Source: an alpha proteobacterium BAL199
Lineage (GTDB): Bacteria > Pseudomonadota > Alphaproteobacteria > Thalassobaculales > Thalassobaculaceae
DNA length: 64,000 nucleotides
Direction: 5' to 3'
NCBI GenBank assembly: GCA_000171835.1
Contig: ABHC01000026.1
Location: 1-64,000 of the forward strand
In this document: positions 41,725-51,128 of the stretch, piece after piece
Numbering within the stretch: the first letter of the stretch is position 1
Layout of the letters: each line of letters begins with the position of its first letter
Notes under the pieces: model-generated
The model's database searches: none
What the model was told of the DNA's origin: nothing
Seen by the model: the letters and a program-made list of their open reading frames with translations, nothing else
Translations under genes and position numbers: made by a program

Positions 41725-43772
41725 GACTGCCCCCGATAGCTCGGACGCCGCCACAGCAGGGCAATGGTACCCATCATTGCCATCAGGAGACCGACAATCA
41801 GCGTCGCTGCAAAGCCCGTTGAGGTCTGAGCAAGGTTGATGGCGATGCCATGCGGTGTCGTGGGAGACACGATGCTCTTGTGGAACGGAATACCCGAGGG
41901 GCGCACTGGCGTAACATCGACGGCTACGAAGCTCGTGTATCTGCTTACAAGATGATGTGTCAGTGCGAGGCTCAGAACCTCGCTGCGGACCCTGTCCTTA
42001 TCCAAACCCAGATATCCGGCTCGCTGCCAGTCGGCGATCCTCTTGCGGGCCCAGTCAACCCGGATACCCGACTGATTACCAGCAGGAGAGAGGGTTACGG
42101 TCCGCTTCCACTCTGTGTCTCCCAGACGGCCTTGGACCGTAATAGCCTTGTTGCCCTGCCTGAGCTTCATCGCGATAGAGAGAGGCTCACCCGCATACAG
42201 GTCAGGTATGGTACCAGGCGTGATGTCCTCAACGCCCTCGCCCCGGACCTCGATGTTCGTGAGAGCAGGAAACGATATCTTCGTAAACAGATCCCGCATG
42301 ACCCTCTCGGCTGACGACGTGTCCCCAATATAGGTGTACGTGCCACGCCCAAATCTTGCCGCCTCTTCCATGAAGAAGGTGTTGGGCGCTGAGCCGATGC
42401 CGACCGTGAATAACCGCCGCGCTCCCAATTCGCCTTTGATCTGGTTGAACAGAGCCGCTTCGTTCGACACAGCGCCATCAGTTATGAAGACCACCTGCTG
42501 AAGACGATCGGGATCGCCGGGCATTTGCAGAGCAAGTTCAAAAGCGGCAGCCATCTCAGTGCCGCCGCCAGCCTTCAACCCGTCAATCACCTTAAGAGCT
42601 GCACGATGGAATTTGCCTGATGCTCGAACCGGAGCGTCGTAGAACGCGGCTGCCTTATTGTTGAAAGCAACCACGTTGAACGTGTCATTGCGGCCGAGCC
42701 CTTCAATGCCCGACGTCAGGGAGGCCTTAGCAGCCCTCAATGGTTCACCCTTCATCGACCCGGAGACATCAATCACGAAGATTACTTCCCGAGTCATATT
42801 CCCCCAGTCTTTCAGCGTTGGAGGTAAGAGCGTCAGGAGGCCGTAGTCGCCCTGGTCTGCGCTCTCGCTGAAGAAAGATGCTGTCGGAATGCTGGTGGCA
42901 GCTGGCGTCCACTCGAGAACAAAATCACGGTCGGACCGTACGGCCCCACCATCGAGGCTCAGGAGAATAGTCCCATCGGAGGATGCGTTCTCAATGACAC
43001 CGTGAAAGAGGCTCTGCACCTGACCAACCTGAAAGCCAGGGCTGAGGCTGACTTCCAGTGTGGTCTTGCTCTCAACGGTTCCTCCATCCTCCTCATACGC
43101 AACAGCTTGGGGCCGTTCATCAGGAAGAATGGTCCACCCACTTGAGACATCAGCCTTGCTCTCGAGCAGGTATTTGGCTGGTTCCTCGGGCTTGTATCGG
43201 GGCGTGATGCTCATCGGATAACGTAGCCGGAAGACGCCGCCATCCCACTGAACGCTCTGCTGGTATTCAATGTTGACGATGATATTCCCGTGGGGAGGGA
43301 TATTGGCGAGTGACGTATTGAAAAGGTTCGGTCGGTCCTGCTCGACCAGGGCCGCTCGCTTACCTTCCTTCTTGGCAGTTTTGTAGGTCTCCAAGGCCTG
43401 CTGCTTTTCCTGGATCTGTCCCTCGATAATCCTTCCACCAATGTCCATGCGCATTGTGTCGACCGCAGCATCATGCGGGAGAGGGAAGAGATAGAGCCCT
43501 TCGATCCATTCGTCTGTCGGGTTCTCAAAATGCTGAGATACTTGGACCCTGGCGATCTGTCCCGTGATCGTGATCAAGACATCGGAGTCGACAAGAGGCA
43601 GGTGCTGTTCCTCACCAAGGGCGGATCTGGAGATCAGCGACCCACGGGTGATGTTGTCGGAATTCGGAGAATAGTACTGCGTCGCTGCTCCATAGACCGG
43701 ACTTGGGTTGGCGAAGAGGCTCGCGACTGCGAGCAATCCAAGAGCGCTCCAGATGGCTCCAATAAGGTTCAT
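41721..43772 (-). CDS. VIT/vWA protein, dedicated sortase substrate
   Basis: 683 residues. Signal peptide (GAIWSALGLLAVASLFANPS), a VIT domain (~45-175), a vWA domain (~325-495) with complete MIDAS (FVIDVSGSMKG, GGGTEMAAAF, FITDGAVSNE), a beta-rich C-terminal region, then INLAQTSTGF, a membrane helix (AATLIVGLLMAMMGTIALLW) and RRPSYRGQS. The last three parts are a C-terminal sorting signal, although the motif is LAQTS rather than LPxT. This matches the marine proteobacterial sortase-target family. Start at 43772 chosen for GGGGAGGGACCC before the ATG. An IS1380 copy ends 106 bp upstream and may have displaced the promoter. Confidence 0.9.
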   Translation of the reverse strand: MNLIGAIWSALGLLAVASLFANPSPVYGAATQYYSPNSDNITRGSLISRSALGEEQHLPLVDSDVLITITGQIARVQVSQHFENPTDEWIEGLYLFPLPHDAAVDTMRMDIGGRIIEGQIQEKQQALETYKTAKKEGKRAALVEQDRPNLFNTSLANIPPHGNIIVNIEYQQSVQWDGGVFRLRYPMSITPRYKPEEPAKYLLESKADVSSGWTILPDERPQAVAYEEDGGTVESKTTLEVSLSPGFQVGQVQSLFHGVIENASSDGTILLSLDGGAVRSDRDFVLEWTPAATSIPTASFFSESADQGDYGLLTLLPPTLKDWGNMTREVIFVIDVSGSMKGEPLRAAKASLTSGIEGLGRNDTFNVVAFNNKAAAFYDAPVRASGKFHRAALKVIDGLKAGGGTEMAAAFELALQMPGDPDRLQQVVFITDGAVSNEAALFNQIKGELGARRLFTVGIGSAPNTFFMEEAARFGRGTYTYIGDTSSAERVMRDLFTKISFPALTNIEVRGEGVEDITPGTIPDLYAGEPLSIAMKLRQGNKAITVQGRLGDTEWKRTVTLSPAGNQSGIRVDWARKRIADWQRAGYLGLDKDRVRSEVLSLALTHHLVSRYTSFVAVDVTPVRPSGIPFHKSIVSPTTPHGIAINLAQTSTGFAATLIVGLLMAMMGTIALLWRRPSYRGQS

Positions 43773-43878
43773 GGGTCCCTCCCCGTTACAATCGATCAAC
43801 GCCTAGAGCGTGGCGGGGGAGTGGGCCCGGATGTTGACGAGAATTCGACGTTCTCGCCTGAAATCAGGCTGCCTGCCT

Positions 43879-45535
43879 TAATCCGACATTTCCCATTTGA
43901 GCGGCCGAACCGCCCCTGTTTGATGGCAGGATAACCCACGTCCGGGCCTGCCAGAAGGCGGATCGTCACAGTGGCCGCCTCGGCCGCACCATGATCGTCA
44001 ACCCGACCTCCATGGCTGGCTTCATCAGCGCGATTTTGGCTCATTTCGCTGGATCCCGAGCGCACTTCGCCTGTCGCTTGCCTTGTGCGGATCCACCCTG
44101 CTGTCAGCATGGCGCCGGTTCTCGTGCTCGCAGATTGTCGATCATGTCGAGGATGCGTCGGAACAGGTCACGCGGCACCGCGACCTCGGCCATCTGGAAG
44201 ACACTGTAGCGGGCGTGGGCGATGATCTTCGCACCGATCTTCACCACCTTCTCGCGGATAGTGGTGAGCGACCAGCTTTCCATTTCGTCCGGCAGGGCCA
44301 GGGTGCGCAGGAAGTTGGCGAGGTTGTAGGCCAGGGCGTGAAGCTGAAGGCGCACCGCGTTGGCCTTCATCGTCCGGCAGGACAGCCGGGTCCACTTCAC
44401 CGCGTTCTTGCCCTCCTTGATGTACTGCTCCGCCGTGCCACGATGGTTGTAGAAGGCGGTCACGCGGGCGGCGGGGCGGGTCAGATTGGTGACAATGAAG
44501 CCGACACGTGGATACAGTTCGCCGGAATACCATTCGACCTTGGCGACCACGCGGCGCTTCCGGCTCCATGACTTGGCCTGATAGCTGAAGGTGGCGTAGA
44601 ACCGCTGGACGTATTTCGGAGGACGACCGACCGGGCGTTTGAGCAGATGGGCGATGTGGCCCTGGAGGACCGTGTTGGCCTTGAGGCGGATGGTGTACTT
44701 GTAGCCCTCGGCTTCCAGGTAGTCGTACAACTCAGGCAGGGCGAAGGCGGCATCGCCCCGGAAGAACCGCCGCTGTCTGTCCGATACGCGCACACGCTCA
44801 GCACGAGCGCATCATCGGCGCTGTGACGTCCCAGAGCGCAGCGCGGTCGCTCCAGCTCGCCGAACTGGTTGAACACGAACAGCGGATGGTAGCAGGTGCA
44901 GCCGAAATGGCCGTTGTAGGCGGTGCCTTCCTGCTCACCATGGGTCGGGCTGACGCTGCTGTCCATGTCCAGCACCACGACGTTGGTGGGACGGCGGGCA
45001 TGAACCGCGTCGATCCATTTTCGTGACAGGTCGGCCAAGGCGGTGAGGTTCGCCTTGCCAGTCAGCACCTCGGTTTCGAACCGCCCCATCTGGCTGGTGG
45101 ACGCGGCCTCCTTGGTCACAGCCCTGCCGCCGACGATCCAGCGCATCGCCGGATCATGGCCGAGCCGGTCGGCGTCGTTGACATCTTCGTACCCGGCAAG
45201 CCGACCGAATACCGACTGCCGGAACTGGGCCGTAAGGGTGTGGCGGTTGTTCTTGCCGGTCCGGCTGTCGGCCAACACCTGCCCGGCCATCTCGGTCAGA
45301 CCGAGAGCATCATCGAGTTCCCGGAAGGCGAGCAGTCCGGCATCGGAGGTGATCCTGGAGCCGTGGAATTCCAGCTTGAGGCGGCGGTCAAAAGCGACCC
45401 GCAAATCGGCCGATTCCGTTTCACCCGCCGCCATCTCCATACCCAGCCCCTCAAATCGTCAGTACTGCATTGATTTTGACATCATATTTGACCGCCACCG
45501 TCAGGAAAACGCAGCGCCATCTGGGAAATCCGGGG
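43879..45535 (-). mobile_element. IS1380-family insertion sequence
   Basis: About 1.66 kb. The 3' end is TAATCCGACATTTCCCATTT at 43879 (plus-strand reading) and the probable 5' end is GGGAAATCCGGGG at 45523-45535, which in reverse complement (CCCCGGATTTCCC) pairs imperfectly with it. The transposase is frameshifted. Its 3' third is nearly identical to the fragment at 26480-26985 but inverted. Confidence 0.8.
44104..45440 (-). pseudogene. IS1380-family transposase, frameshifted
   Basis: The N-terminal frame starts at 45440 (MEMAAGETESADLRVAFDRR) and is conserved through DMDSSVSPTHGEQEGTAYNG and GRHSADDALVL. The second frame resumes near 44780 with RRFFRGDAAFALPELYDYLE and runs to 44104 (REPAPC end). 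The two frames differ by one position and meet around 44770-44800. Comparison with the family suggests a small deletion there. Without a frameshift product the element is probably immobile. Confidence 0.85.
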
Positions 45536-46228
45536 TCAGATGATTACGGCTACGACGGCGGCGACCAGGTGCTCGCGGCCTGGCTCCAGGGGCTCGCCCC
45601 CGACCCGGACCTGACCGTCTCGGCCTGGGCCGATCGCCATCGCCGGCTGACGTCGGTGGCGTCGGCCGAGCCCGGCGCCTGGCGCACCGACCGCACGCCC
45701 TACCTGCGCGCCGTCATGGACGACCTGTCGCCGTCGTCCGCGGTCGAGCGGGTGGTTTTCATGAAGGGCGCCCAACTCGGCGGCACCGAGGCCGGGCTCA
45801 ACTGGCTCGGCTACGTGATCCATCACGCTCCGGGCCCGCTGCTGCTGGTACAGCCGACCGTCGAGGGCGCCAAGCGCGTCTCCAAGCAGCGCGTCGACGC
45901 GCTGATCGAGGCGAGCCCGGATCTTGCCGCGCGCGTCCGTGACCCGCGCTCGCGCGACAGCGGCAACACGGTGCTGATGAAGGAGTTCCCGGGTGGGGTG
46001 CTGATCCTGACCGGCGCCAACTCGGCGGTCGGCTTGCGGTCGATGCCGGTCCGCTATCTGTTCCTCGACGAGGTCGACGGCTATCCGGGCGACGCCGATG
46101 GCGAGGGCGATCCGGTAGCACTGGCGGTCCAGCGCGCGGCGACGTTCCTCAACCGCAAGATCCTGATGGTCTCGACGCCGACCTTGAAGGGGTTCAGCCG
46201 GATCGAGGCGGCGTATCAGGAGAGCGAC
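45536..46228 (+). pseudogene. Phage terminase large subunit, truncated at both ends
   Basis: About 230 residues of a GpA-type TerL ATPase domain: GLAPDPDLTVSAWADRHRRL near the N-terminus, Walker A-like FMKGAQLGGTEAG and Walker B YLFLDEVDGYPG. The 5' end is cut by IS1380. The 3' end breaks at AAYQESD, where sequence switches to a baseplate gene in a different position of the phage map. The nuclease half is absent. Confidence 0.85.
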
Positions 46229-46229
46229 C

Positions 46230-46458
46230 CCCCGCGCCGAGGGTGACCTCACCTGGCACCCGCCCGAGATCGGCGAGCAGGTGCTGGTCCTCTGCCCCGG
46301 CGGCGAGCTGAACCAGGGCTGCGTGCTCGGTGCGCTCTACCGTGCCGCCGCTCCGGCGCCGGCCGACCGGGTCGAGGTGTCGACCACGGTGTGGAAGGAC
46401 GGGGCCTTCGCGCGCTACGACCGGGACGGGCACCACTACCGCCTCGAGGTGCCGGCCC
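46230..46458 (+). pseudogene. Phage baseplate assembly protein V fragment
   Basis: In frame from 46233 it reads RAEGDLTWHPPEIGEQVLVL then the CPGGELNQGCVLGALYRAAA segment, characteristic of the gpV OB-fold, and ends at RLEVPA. It is fused upstream to TerL and downstream to an AMP-ligase gene on the opposite strand, so both ends are rearrangement joints. Confidence 0.75.
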
Positions 46459-46953
46459 GGCCTCGTCACCCATCGCCAGCACCTGGTCCCAGCCGTACAG
46501 GTTGATGCCCGAGGCGTGCGGGTCGCTCGGCGGCTCGATGCTGATGACGGTGTCGCAGACCTCGGCGCTGCGGGCCGCCGGGATCACCCGCTTGGCTAGC
46601 CGTTCGGTCGAGACGATCGCCGCCGCCGCGCCGGCATGGTCGAGGATGTAGAGGTGATCGTCGACCGTGTTGGTGGTGTAGGCCGGCACGGTGACCGCGC
46701 CGATCGCCATGATCGCCAGGTCGGCGATCGCCCATTCCGGCCGGTTCTCGGCCACCAGCACCACCCGGTCGCCGGGCTTCAGCCCGAGCTGCAGCAGGCC
46801 GCCGGCCAGCCGGCGGACCAACCCGGCGGCCGCCGCATAGCTGATCGGCTCATACACCTTGTCGCGCTTGGCCCACAGGAACGGCCGGTTGCCGAGCCGC
46901 CGGGCCTGGTCGAAGAACATGGTCGGCAGATTGGGGACCGCCGCGTAGTCCAT
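46459..46953 (-). pseudogene. AMP-dependent synthetase/ligase, N-terminal third only
   Basis: About 165 residues of a long-chain acyl-CoA-synthetase-like enzyme from MDYAAVPNLPTMFFDQARRL through GDRVVLVAENRPEWAIADLA and TVPAYTTNTVDDHLYILDHA to QVLAMGDEA. There the sequence switches to antisense gpV. The P-loop-like and adenylation motifs that follow in this family are missing, and I do not find the remainder elsewhere in the window. Start chosen at 46953 after a GAGGGAGGTTCC ribosome site. Confidence 0.85.
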
Positions 46954-47145
46954 GGAACCTCCCTCGAACCGCCGTCGCCCTGTCACCGATGCCAGTGCGG
47001 GCCGGAATCGTGTGCCGGGTGCTTGGCGCACCCGCTGGGCATGGTTATATCGCTCGATGCGGCGGGGATTCCACCGCTACCGCGCCGCCGACCGCGTTTC
47101 CGCCCGCCCCGCCCACCGACCAGCCAACCGATCAGGATGTACAGA

Positions 47146-48957
47146 ATGGCCGATACCGCCGCCGATCTCGGACCGCTGCCGAGCTGGGACCTCGCCGACC
47201 TGTATCCCGGCCCGGACTCGCCCGAGCTGGCCCGCGACCTGGACCGCTGCGAGGCCGACGCCAAGGCGTTCCGCGACCGGTACGCCGGCAAGGTGGCCGG
47301 GCTGAGCGGCACTGACCTGGGCCGGGCGATCGCCACCTACGAGGCCATGGACGAGATCCTCGGCCGGGTGATGTCGTTCGCCCACCTGATGTATGCCGGC
47401 GACATGTCCGACCCGAATGTCGGCAAGTTCTACCAGTCGATGCAGGAGCGGGTGAACGCGATCTCCACCGAGCTGCTGTTCTTCACCCTGGAGATCAACC
47501 GCATCGAGGAGGCCGATCTCGAGGCCAAGCTGGCGGCGCCGGAGCTGGCGCATTTCCGGCCCTGGCTGCGCGATACCAGGGCGTTCCGCGAGCACCAGCT
47601 GTCCGACGACCTGGAGAAGCTGCTGCACGAGAAATACGTCGCCGGCCGGGCCGCCTGGACCCGGCTGTTCGACGAGACCATGGCGCGGCTGCGGTTCCCG
47701 ATGGACGGCAAGGAGCTGACCACCGCCGAGGTGCTGGACCGGCTGAGCAACCGCGACGGTACCGTCCGTCGCAAGGCGGCGCAGGTCCTGGGCGAGGTGC
47801 TGGGCAGGAACGTCGGGCTGTTCGCGCTGATCACCAACACCCTGGCCAAGGACAAGCAGATCGACGACAAGTGGCGGCGCTACACCAAGCCGATCTCGCT
47901 GCGCAACCTCGCCAACCAGGTCGAGGACGAGGTCGTCGAGGCACTGGTGACCGCCGTGCGCGGCAAGTACGGCCGGCTATCGCACCGCTACTACAGGCTC
48001 AAGGCGCGCTGGTTCGGGGTCGAGACCCTCGACTACTGGGACCGCAACGCCCCGCTGCCCGAGGACGACGACGCGCAGATCCCGTGGAGCGAGGCGCGCG
48101 ACACCGTGCTCGACGCCTATGCCGGGTTCTCGCCGCGGCTGGCCGAGGTCGGCAAGCAGTTCTTCGACAACGCCTGGATCGACGCCCCGACCCGGCCCGG
48201 CAAGGCGTCCGGCGCGTTCGCGCACCCGACGGTGCCGAGCGCCCACCCCTACCTGCTGCTGAACTACCAGGGCAAGACCCGCGACGTGATGACGCTGGCC
48301 CACGAGCTCGGCCACGGCGTCCACCAGGTGCTGGCCGGGCGCCAGGGCCAGCTGATGTGCGACACCCCGCTCACGCTTGCCGAGACCGCCAGCGTGTTCG
48401 GCGAGATGCTGACCTTCCAGGCGCTGCTGAAGAAGCGCAGCGACCCGGTCGGCCGCCGGGTCATGCTGGCCTCCAAGGTTGAGGACATGCTGAACACGGT
48501 GGTCCGGCAGATCGCCTTCCACTGCTTCGAGACCCGGGTGCATGACGAGCGCCGGTCGGGCGAGCTGACGCCGGAGCGGCTCGGCGAGATCTGGATGGAG
48601 ATCCAGGTCGAGAGCCTGGGACCGGCATTCCGCTACGACGACGGCTACAAGGCGTTCTGGTCCTACATCCCGCACTTCGTCCACTCGCCGTTCTACGTCT
48701 ACGCCTACGCCTTCGGCGACTGCCTGGTGAACTCGCTGTACGCGGTGTTCCAGGGGGCCGAGGCCGGGTTCGCGGACAAGTACCTGGAGATGCTCTCGGC
48801 CGGCGGCACCAAGCGCCACAAGGAACTGCTGGCGCCGTTCGGGCTCGACGCCTCCGACCCGGCGTTCTGGGACAAGGGCCTGGGGCTGGTAGAGAGCATG
48901 ATCGACGAACTGGAGTCCTTCGAGGCCCGCCGCAATACGGCAAGCACCTCAGGATGA
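47146..48957 (+). CDS. pepF: Oligoendopeptidase F (M3 metallopeptidase)
   Basis: 603-residue cytosolic zinc peptidase that degrades short peptides. The catalytic motif LAHELGHGVH (HExxH) and the downstream glutamate ligand in TLAETASVFGEML are intact. N-terminal helical lobe begins DLGPLPSWDLADLY. ATG at 47146 has AGG at good spacing; another ATG lies three codons upstream. Stands alone, convergent with the NifU-like/SufE pair. Its promoter must lie in the 190 bp shared with the divergent truncated AMP-ligase gene. Confidence 0.93.
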   Translation: MADTAADLGPLPSWDLADLYPGPDSPELARDLDRCEADAKAFRDRYAGKVAGLSGTDLGRAIATYEAMDEILGRVMSFAHLMYAGDMSDPNVGKFYQSMQERVNAISTELLFFTLEINRIEEADLEAKLAAPELAHFRPWLRDTRAFREHQLSDDLEKLLHEKYVAGRAAWTRLFDETMARLRFPMDGKELTTAEVLDRLSNRDGTVRRKAAQVLGEVLGRNVGLFALITNTLAKDKQIDDKWRRYTKPISLRNLANQVEDEVVEALVTAVRGKYGRLSHRYYRLKARWFGVETLDYWDRNAPLPEDDDAQIPWSEARDTVLDAYAGFSPRLAEVGKQFFDNAWIDAPTRPGKASGAFAHPTVPSAHPYLLLNYQGKTRDVMTLAHELGHGVHQVLAGRQGQLMCDTPLTLAETASVFGEMLTFQALLKKRSDPVGRRVMLASKVEDMLNTVVRQIAFHCFETRVHDERRSGELTPERLGEIWMEIQVESLGPAFRYDDGYKAFWSYIPHFVHSPFYVYAYAFGDCLVNSLYAVFQGAEAGFADKYLEMLSAGGTKRHKELLAPFGLDASDPAFWDKGLGLVESMIDELESFEARRNTASTSG

Positions 48958-49003
48958 GGAACCTCACCTTCAACTTATCAGGTCAAGTCGATCATCCTGA
49001 GGC

Positions 49004-49023
49004 GCTCCCGCGCCTGCGGGAGC
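49004..49023. terminator. Hairpin between convergent pepF and NifU-like genes
   Basis: GCTCCCGC at 49004-49011, loop GCCT, GCGGGAGC at 49016-49023: a perfect 8-bp stem in the 75-bp gap between two convergent genes. The flanking ATCCTGAGG...CGAAGGGC resembles dispersed alphaproteobacterial palindromes, so it may be a repeat element acting as a terminator. Confidence 0.55.
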
Positions 49024-49032
49024 CACGAAGGG

Positions 49033-49467
49033 CTACACCCCGGCGCTGCGGAACGCCTTTTCCAGCGCCTTGAACGACAGCTGCATCGAGCCGTGCCGGT
49101 TGGTGAAGCCGCGCGCCGGCTCCAGCGCCGCGAGGTCGGCGAAGGCGCCGCCCGGCGGCGGCCCGCCGCGGGTCAGCATGGCCTCCATCTCCGCCGCCGC
49201 CTGCCGCACCTCGGCGACCGTGCGGCCGACGATCGCGGCCCCCACCACCGATGCGGCGGCGCTGCCGAGCGCGCAGGCCTCGACCCGCTGGCCGTAGTCG
49301 GTGACCCGGTCGCCGTCGAGCGCCACCTGGACCGCGATCCGCGACCCGCAGGCCCGGCTGTAGGCCGAGCCGGTCGCGGTCGGCGACGGCACCTCGTGGC
49401 CGTCGCGGGCGATCTCGGCGGCGAGGTCGAGCAGCCTGTCCTGGTAGACGGTGTCGAGCGCGGTCAC
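49033..49467 (-). CDS. Iron-sulfur cluster scaffold (NifU/IscU-like)
   Basis: 144 residues. Two of the three scaffold cysteines are visible (RACGSRIAV and EACALGSAAAS). The third, usually in an R-x-x-C-A motif, is replaced by RHGSMQLSF, a form I associate with an alphaproteobacterial subgroup. It may bind clusters differently from IscU or serve a regulatory role. 13 bp downstream of sufE on the same strand. Confidence 0.85.
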   Translation of the reverse strand: MTALDTVYQDRLLDLAAEIARDGHEVPSPTATGSAYSRACGSRIAVQVALDGDRVTDYGQRVEACALGSAAASVVGAAIVGRTVAEVRQAAAEMEAMLTRGGPPPGGAFADLAALEPARGFTNRHGSMQLSFKALEKAFRSAGV

Positions 49468-49480
49468 CGCCGGGCCTCGC

Positions 49481-49933
49481 TCAGGCGGCCGCGTCGAGTT
49501 CGGCCTGGGCCCGGTCCCTGATCGCCTTCAGCATGGCGCCGAGGCCGTTTTTGCGGGTCGGCGACAGGTGGGCGTCGAGGCCGATCGCGGCGATGAAGTC
49601 CGGCTCGGTGGCGACGATCTCCGTCGGCGTGCGGCCGGAATAGATCCGCAGCAGCAGGGCGATGATGCCGGACACGATGGCGGCGTCGCTGATCGCGTGG
49701 AACACCAGCCGGCCGTCGCGCTTCTCGCCGACGAACCAGACCTGCGACTGGCAGCCCTTCAGCTTGAACTCGTCACGCCGGTACTCCTCGGGGAACGCCG
49801 GCAGCCGGCGGCCGAGGTCGATCAGGTACTCGTAGCGCTGCATCCAGTCGTCGAAGAACGCGAACTCGTCGATGAGTTCGGCCTGTTCCTCGGCGATCGA
49901 CGGCCCGTTCACTGTGCTGGTCGCGGCATCCAT
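49481..49933 (-). CDS. sufE: SufE-family cysteine desulfurase activator
   Basis: 150 residues. KLKGCQSQVWFVGEKRDGRL contains the conserved persulfide-accepting cysteine. SufE takes sulfur from SufS and hands it to the Suf scaffold. Start at ATG 49933; a TTG lies three codons earlier. Located away from a suf operon but paired with a NifU-like gene. Confidence 0.92.
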   Translation of the reverse strand: MDAATSTVNGPSIAEEQAELIDEFAFFDDWMQRYEYLIDLGRRLPAFPEEYRRDEFKLKGCQSQVWFVGEKRDGRLVFHAISDAAIVSGIIALLLRIYSGRTPTEIVATEPDFIAAIGLDAHLSPTRKNGLGAMLKAIRDRAQAELDAAA

Positions 49934-49997
49934 GCGCGGCAATCCTCCTGGCCCTTCAGGTGGCGCGGAATCCGGCGGCTGTCAACGCGGCGGTCGG

Positions 49998-51128
49998 TCA
50001 ATGCGGCAGGGCGTACGGGGCGAGTGCCTTCAGGTCGGGCTCGACCCCTAGCCCGGCGGCGCCGGTCAGGGCGGCGCGCCCACCCTCGACCGCCGCCAGC
50101 GGACCGCACAGCAGCTCGCGCAGCGGGTTCGGATTGCCGTCGATCTCCAGGATGCCGTCGCCACCGACCGCCGCCAGCAGATGCGCCGACGCCAGCAGGC
50201 CGATACCGCCGCCGAGATAGTGCGGGCAATAGCGTCTGCCGGCCGCCCGGATCCGCTTCGCCAGCGGCAGGCAGGCCGATAGCCCGCCCCACTTGGCCAG
50301 ATCGGGCTGGACGACCGCGAGCACGCCCTCGGCGAGCGCCGAATCGAAGGCGGCGTCGCCCATCAGGTTCTCGCCGCCGGCCAGCGGGATCGAGGTGGTC
50401 TCCTTCAGCCGTCGCCACTCCGGCCAAGGCCGGTCGGCCCGCAGCGGCTCCTCCAGCCAGTCCAGGCCGAACGCCTCCAGTCGGGGCGCCATGTCGAGCG
50501 CCGCGTCGAGCGACCAGCCCTGGTTGGCGTCGACCATCAGCCTCACGTCCGGCCCCAACGTCTCCCGCAGGGCCGCCAGGTTGGCGAGGTCGCGCTCGGC
50601 CCCGAAGCCGATCTTCAGCTTGAACGCCCGGTAGCCCTCGGCGTGGCGGCGCGCCGCCAGGACCTCGGGCGCCTGCGGGTTGAGGCCGCTGGCATAGACC
50701 CCGAACGACGGCTCGGTACCGCCCAGCAACCGCCACAGCGGCGCGCCGGCGAGACGGCCGGACAGGTCCCAGAGCGCTGTATCGAGGCCGGCGATCGCCT
50801 GGGCGAACGGCCCGGGCTCGGCGCACTGCAGGGCCAGCACCTCGGTCGCGGCCGTCAGTTCCCGGAACGCCGCCGCCGCGTCCTCAAAGGTTCGGCCGAC
50901 CAGTAGCGGCGCCAGCACGCTGTCGATCAGCCGGGCCCGGTGCTCGGCGCCGACCCCGGGGAAGTTGCACCAGACCTCACCCCAGCCGCTGGCGCCGCCG
51001 GCATCGGTCACCCGGACCAGCAGCATCGGGCGATCGCGCATGACCCCGAAAGAGGTCTGCACGACCGTCTCGAGCGGATATCGGAAGACATGGGCGTCGA
51101 CAGAGCGGATCGCGAGTTCGGGGTTCAT
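49998..51128 (-). CDS. Enolase superfamily enzyme (mandelate racemase/muconate lactonizing)
   Basis: 376 residues. Capping domain from residue ~7, then the barrel with catalytic KxK (FKLKIGFG), metal ligands in MVDANQGWS, WLEEPL and AGGENLMG, then DLAKWGG and CPHYLGGG. Such members abstract a proton alpha to a carboxylate, as dehydratases or racemases of acid sugars and related acids. Its start overlaps the GntR stop by 4 bp, so the two are one operon and the regulator probably senses a compound in this pathway. Confidence 0.9.
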   Translation of the reverse strand: MNPELAIRSVDAHVFRYPLETVVQTSFGVMRDRPMLLVRVTDAGGASGWGEVWCNFPGVGAEHRARLIDSVLAPLLVGRTFEDAAAAFRELTAATEVLALQCAEPGPFAQAIAGLDTALWDLSGRLAGAPLWRLLGGTEPSFGVYASGLNPQAPEVLAARRHAEGYRAFKLKIGFGAERDLANLAALRETLGPDVRLMVDANQGWSLDAALDMAPRLEAFGLDWLEEPLRADRPWPEWRRLKETTSIPLAGGENLMGDAAFDSALAEGVLAVVQPDLAKWGGLSACLPLAKRIRAAGRRYCPHYLGGGIGLLASAHLLAAVGGDGILEIDGNPNPLRELLCGPLAAVEGGRAALTGAAGLGVEPDLKALAPYALPH

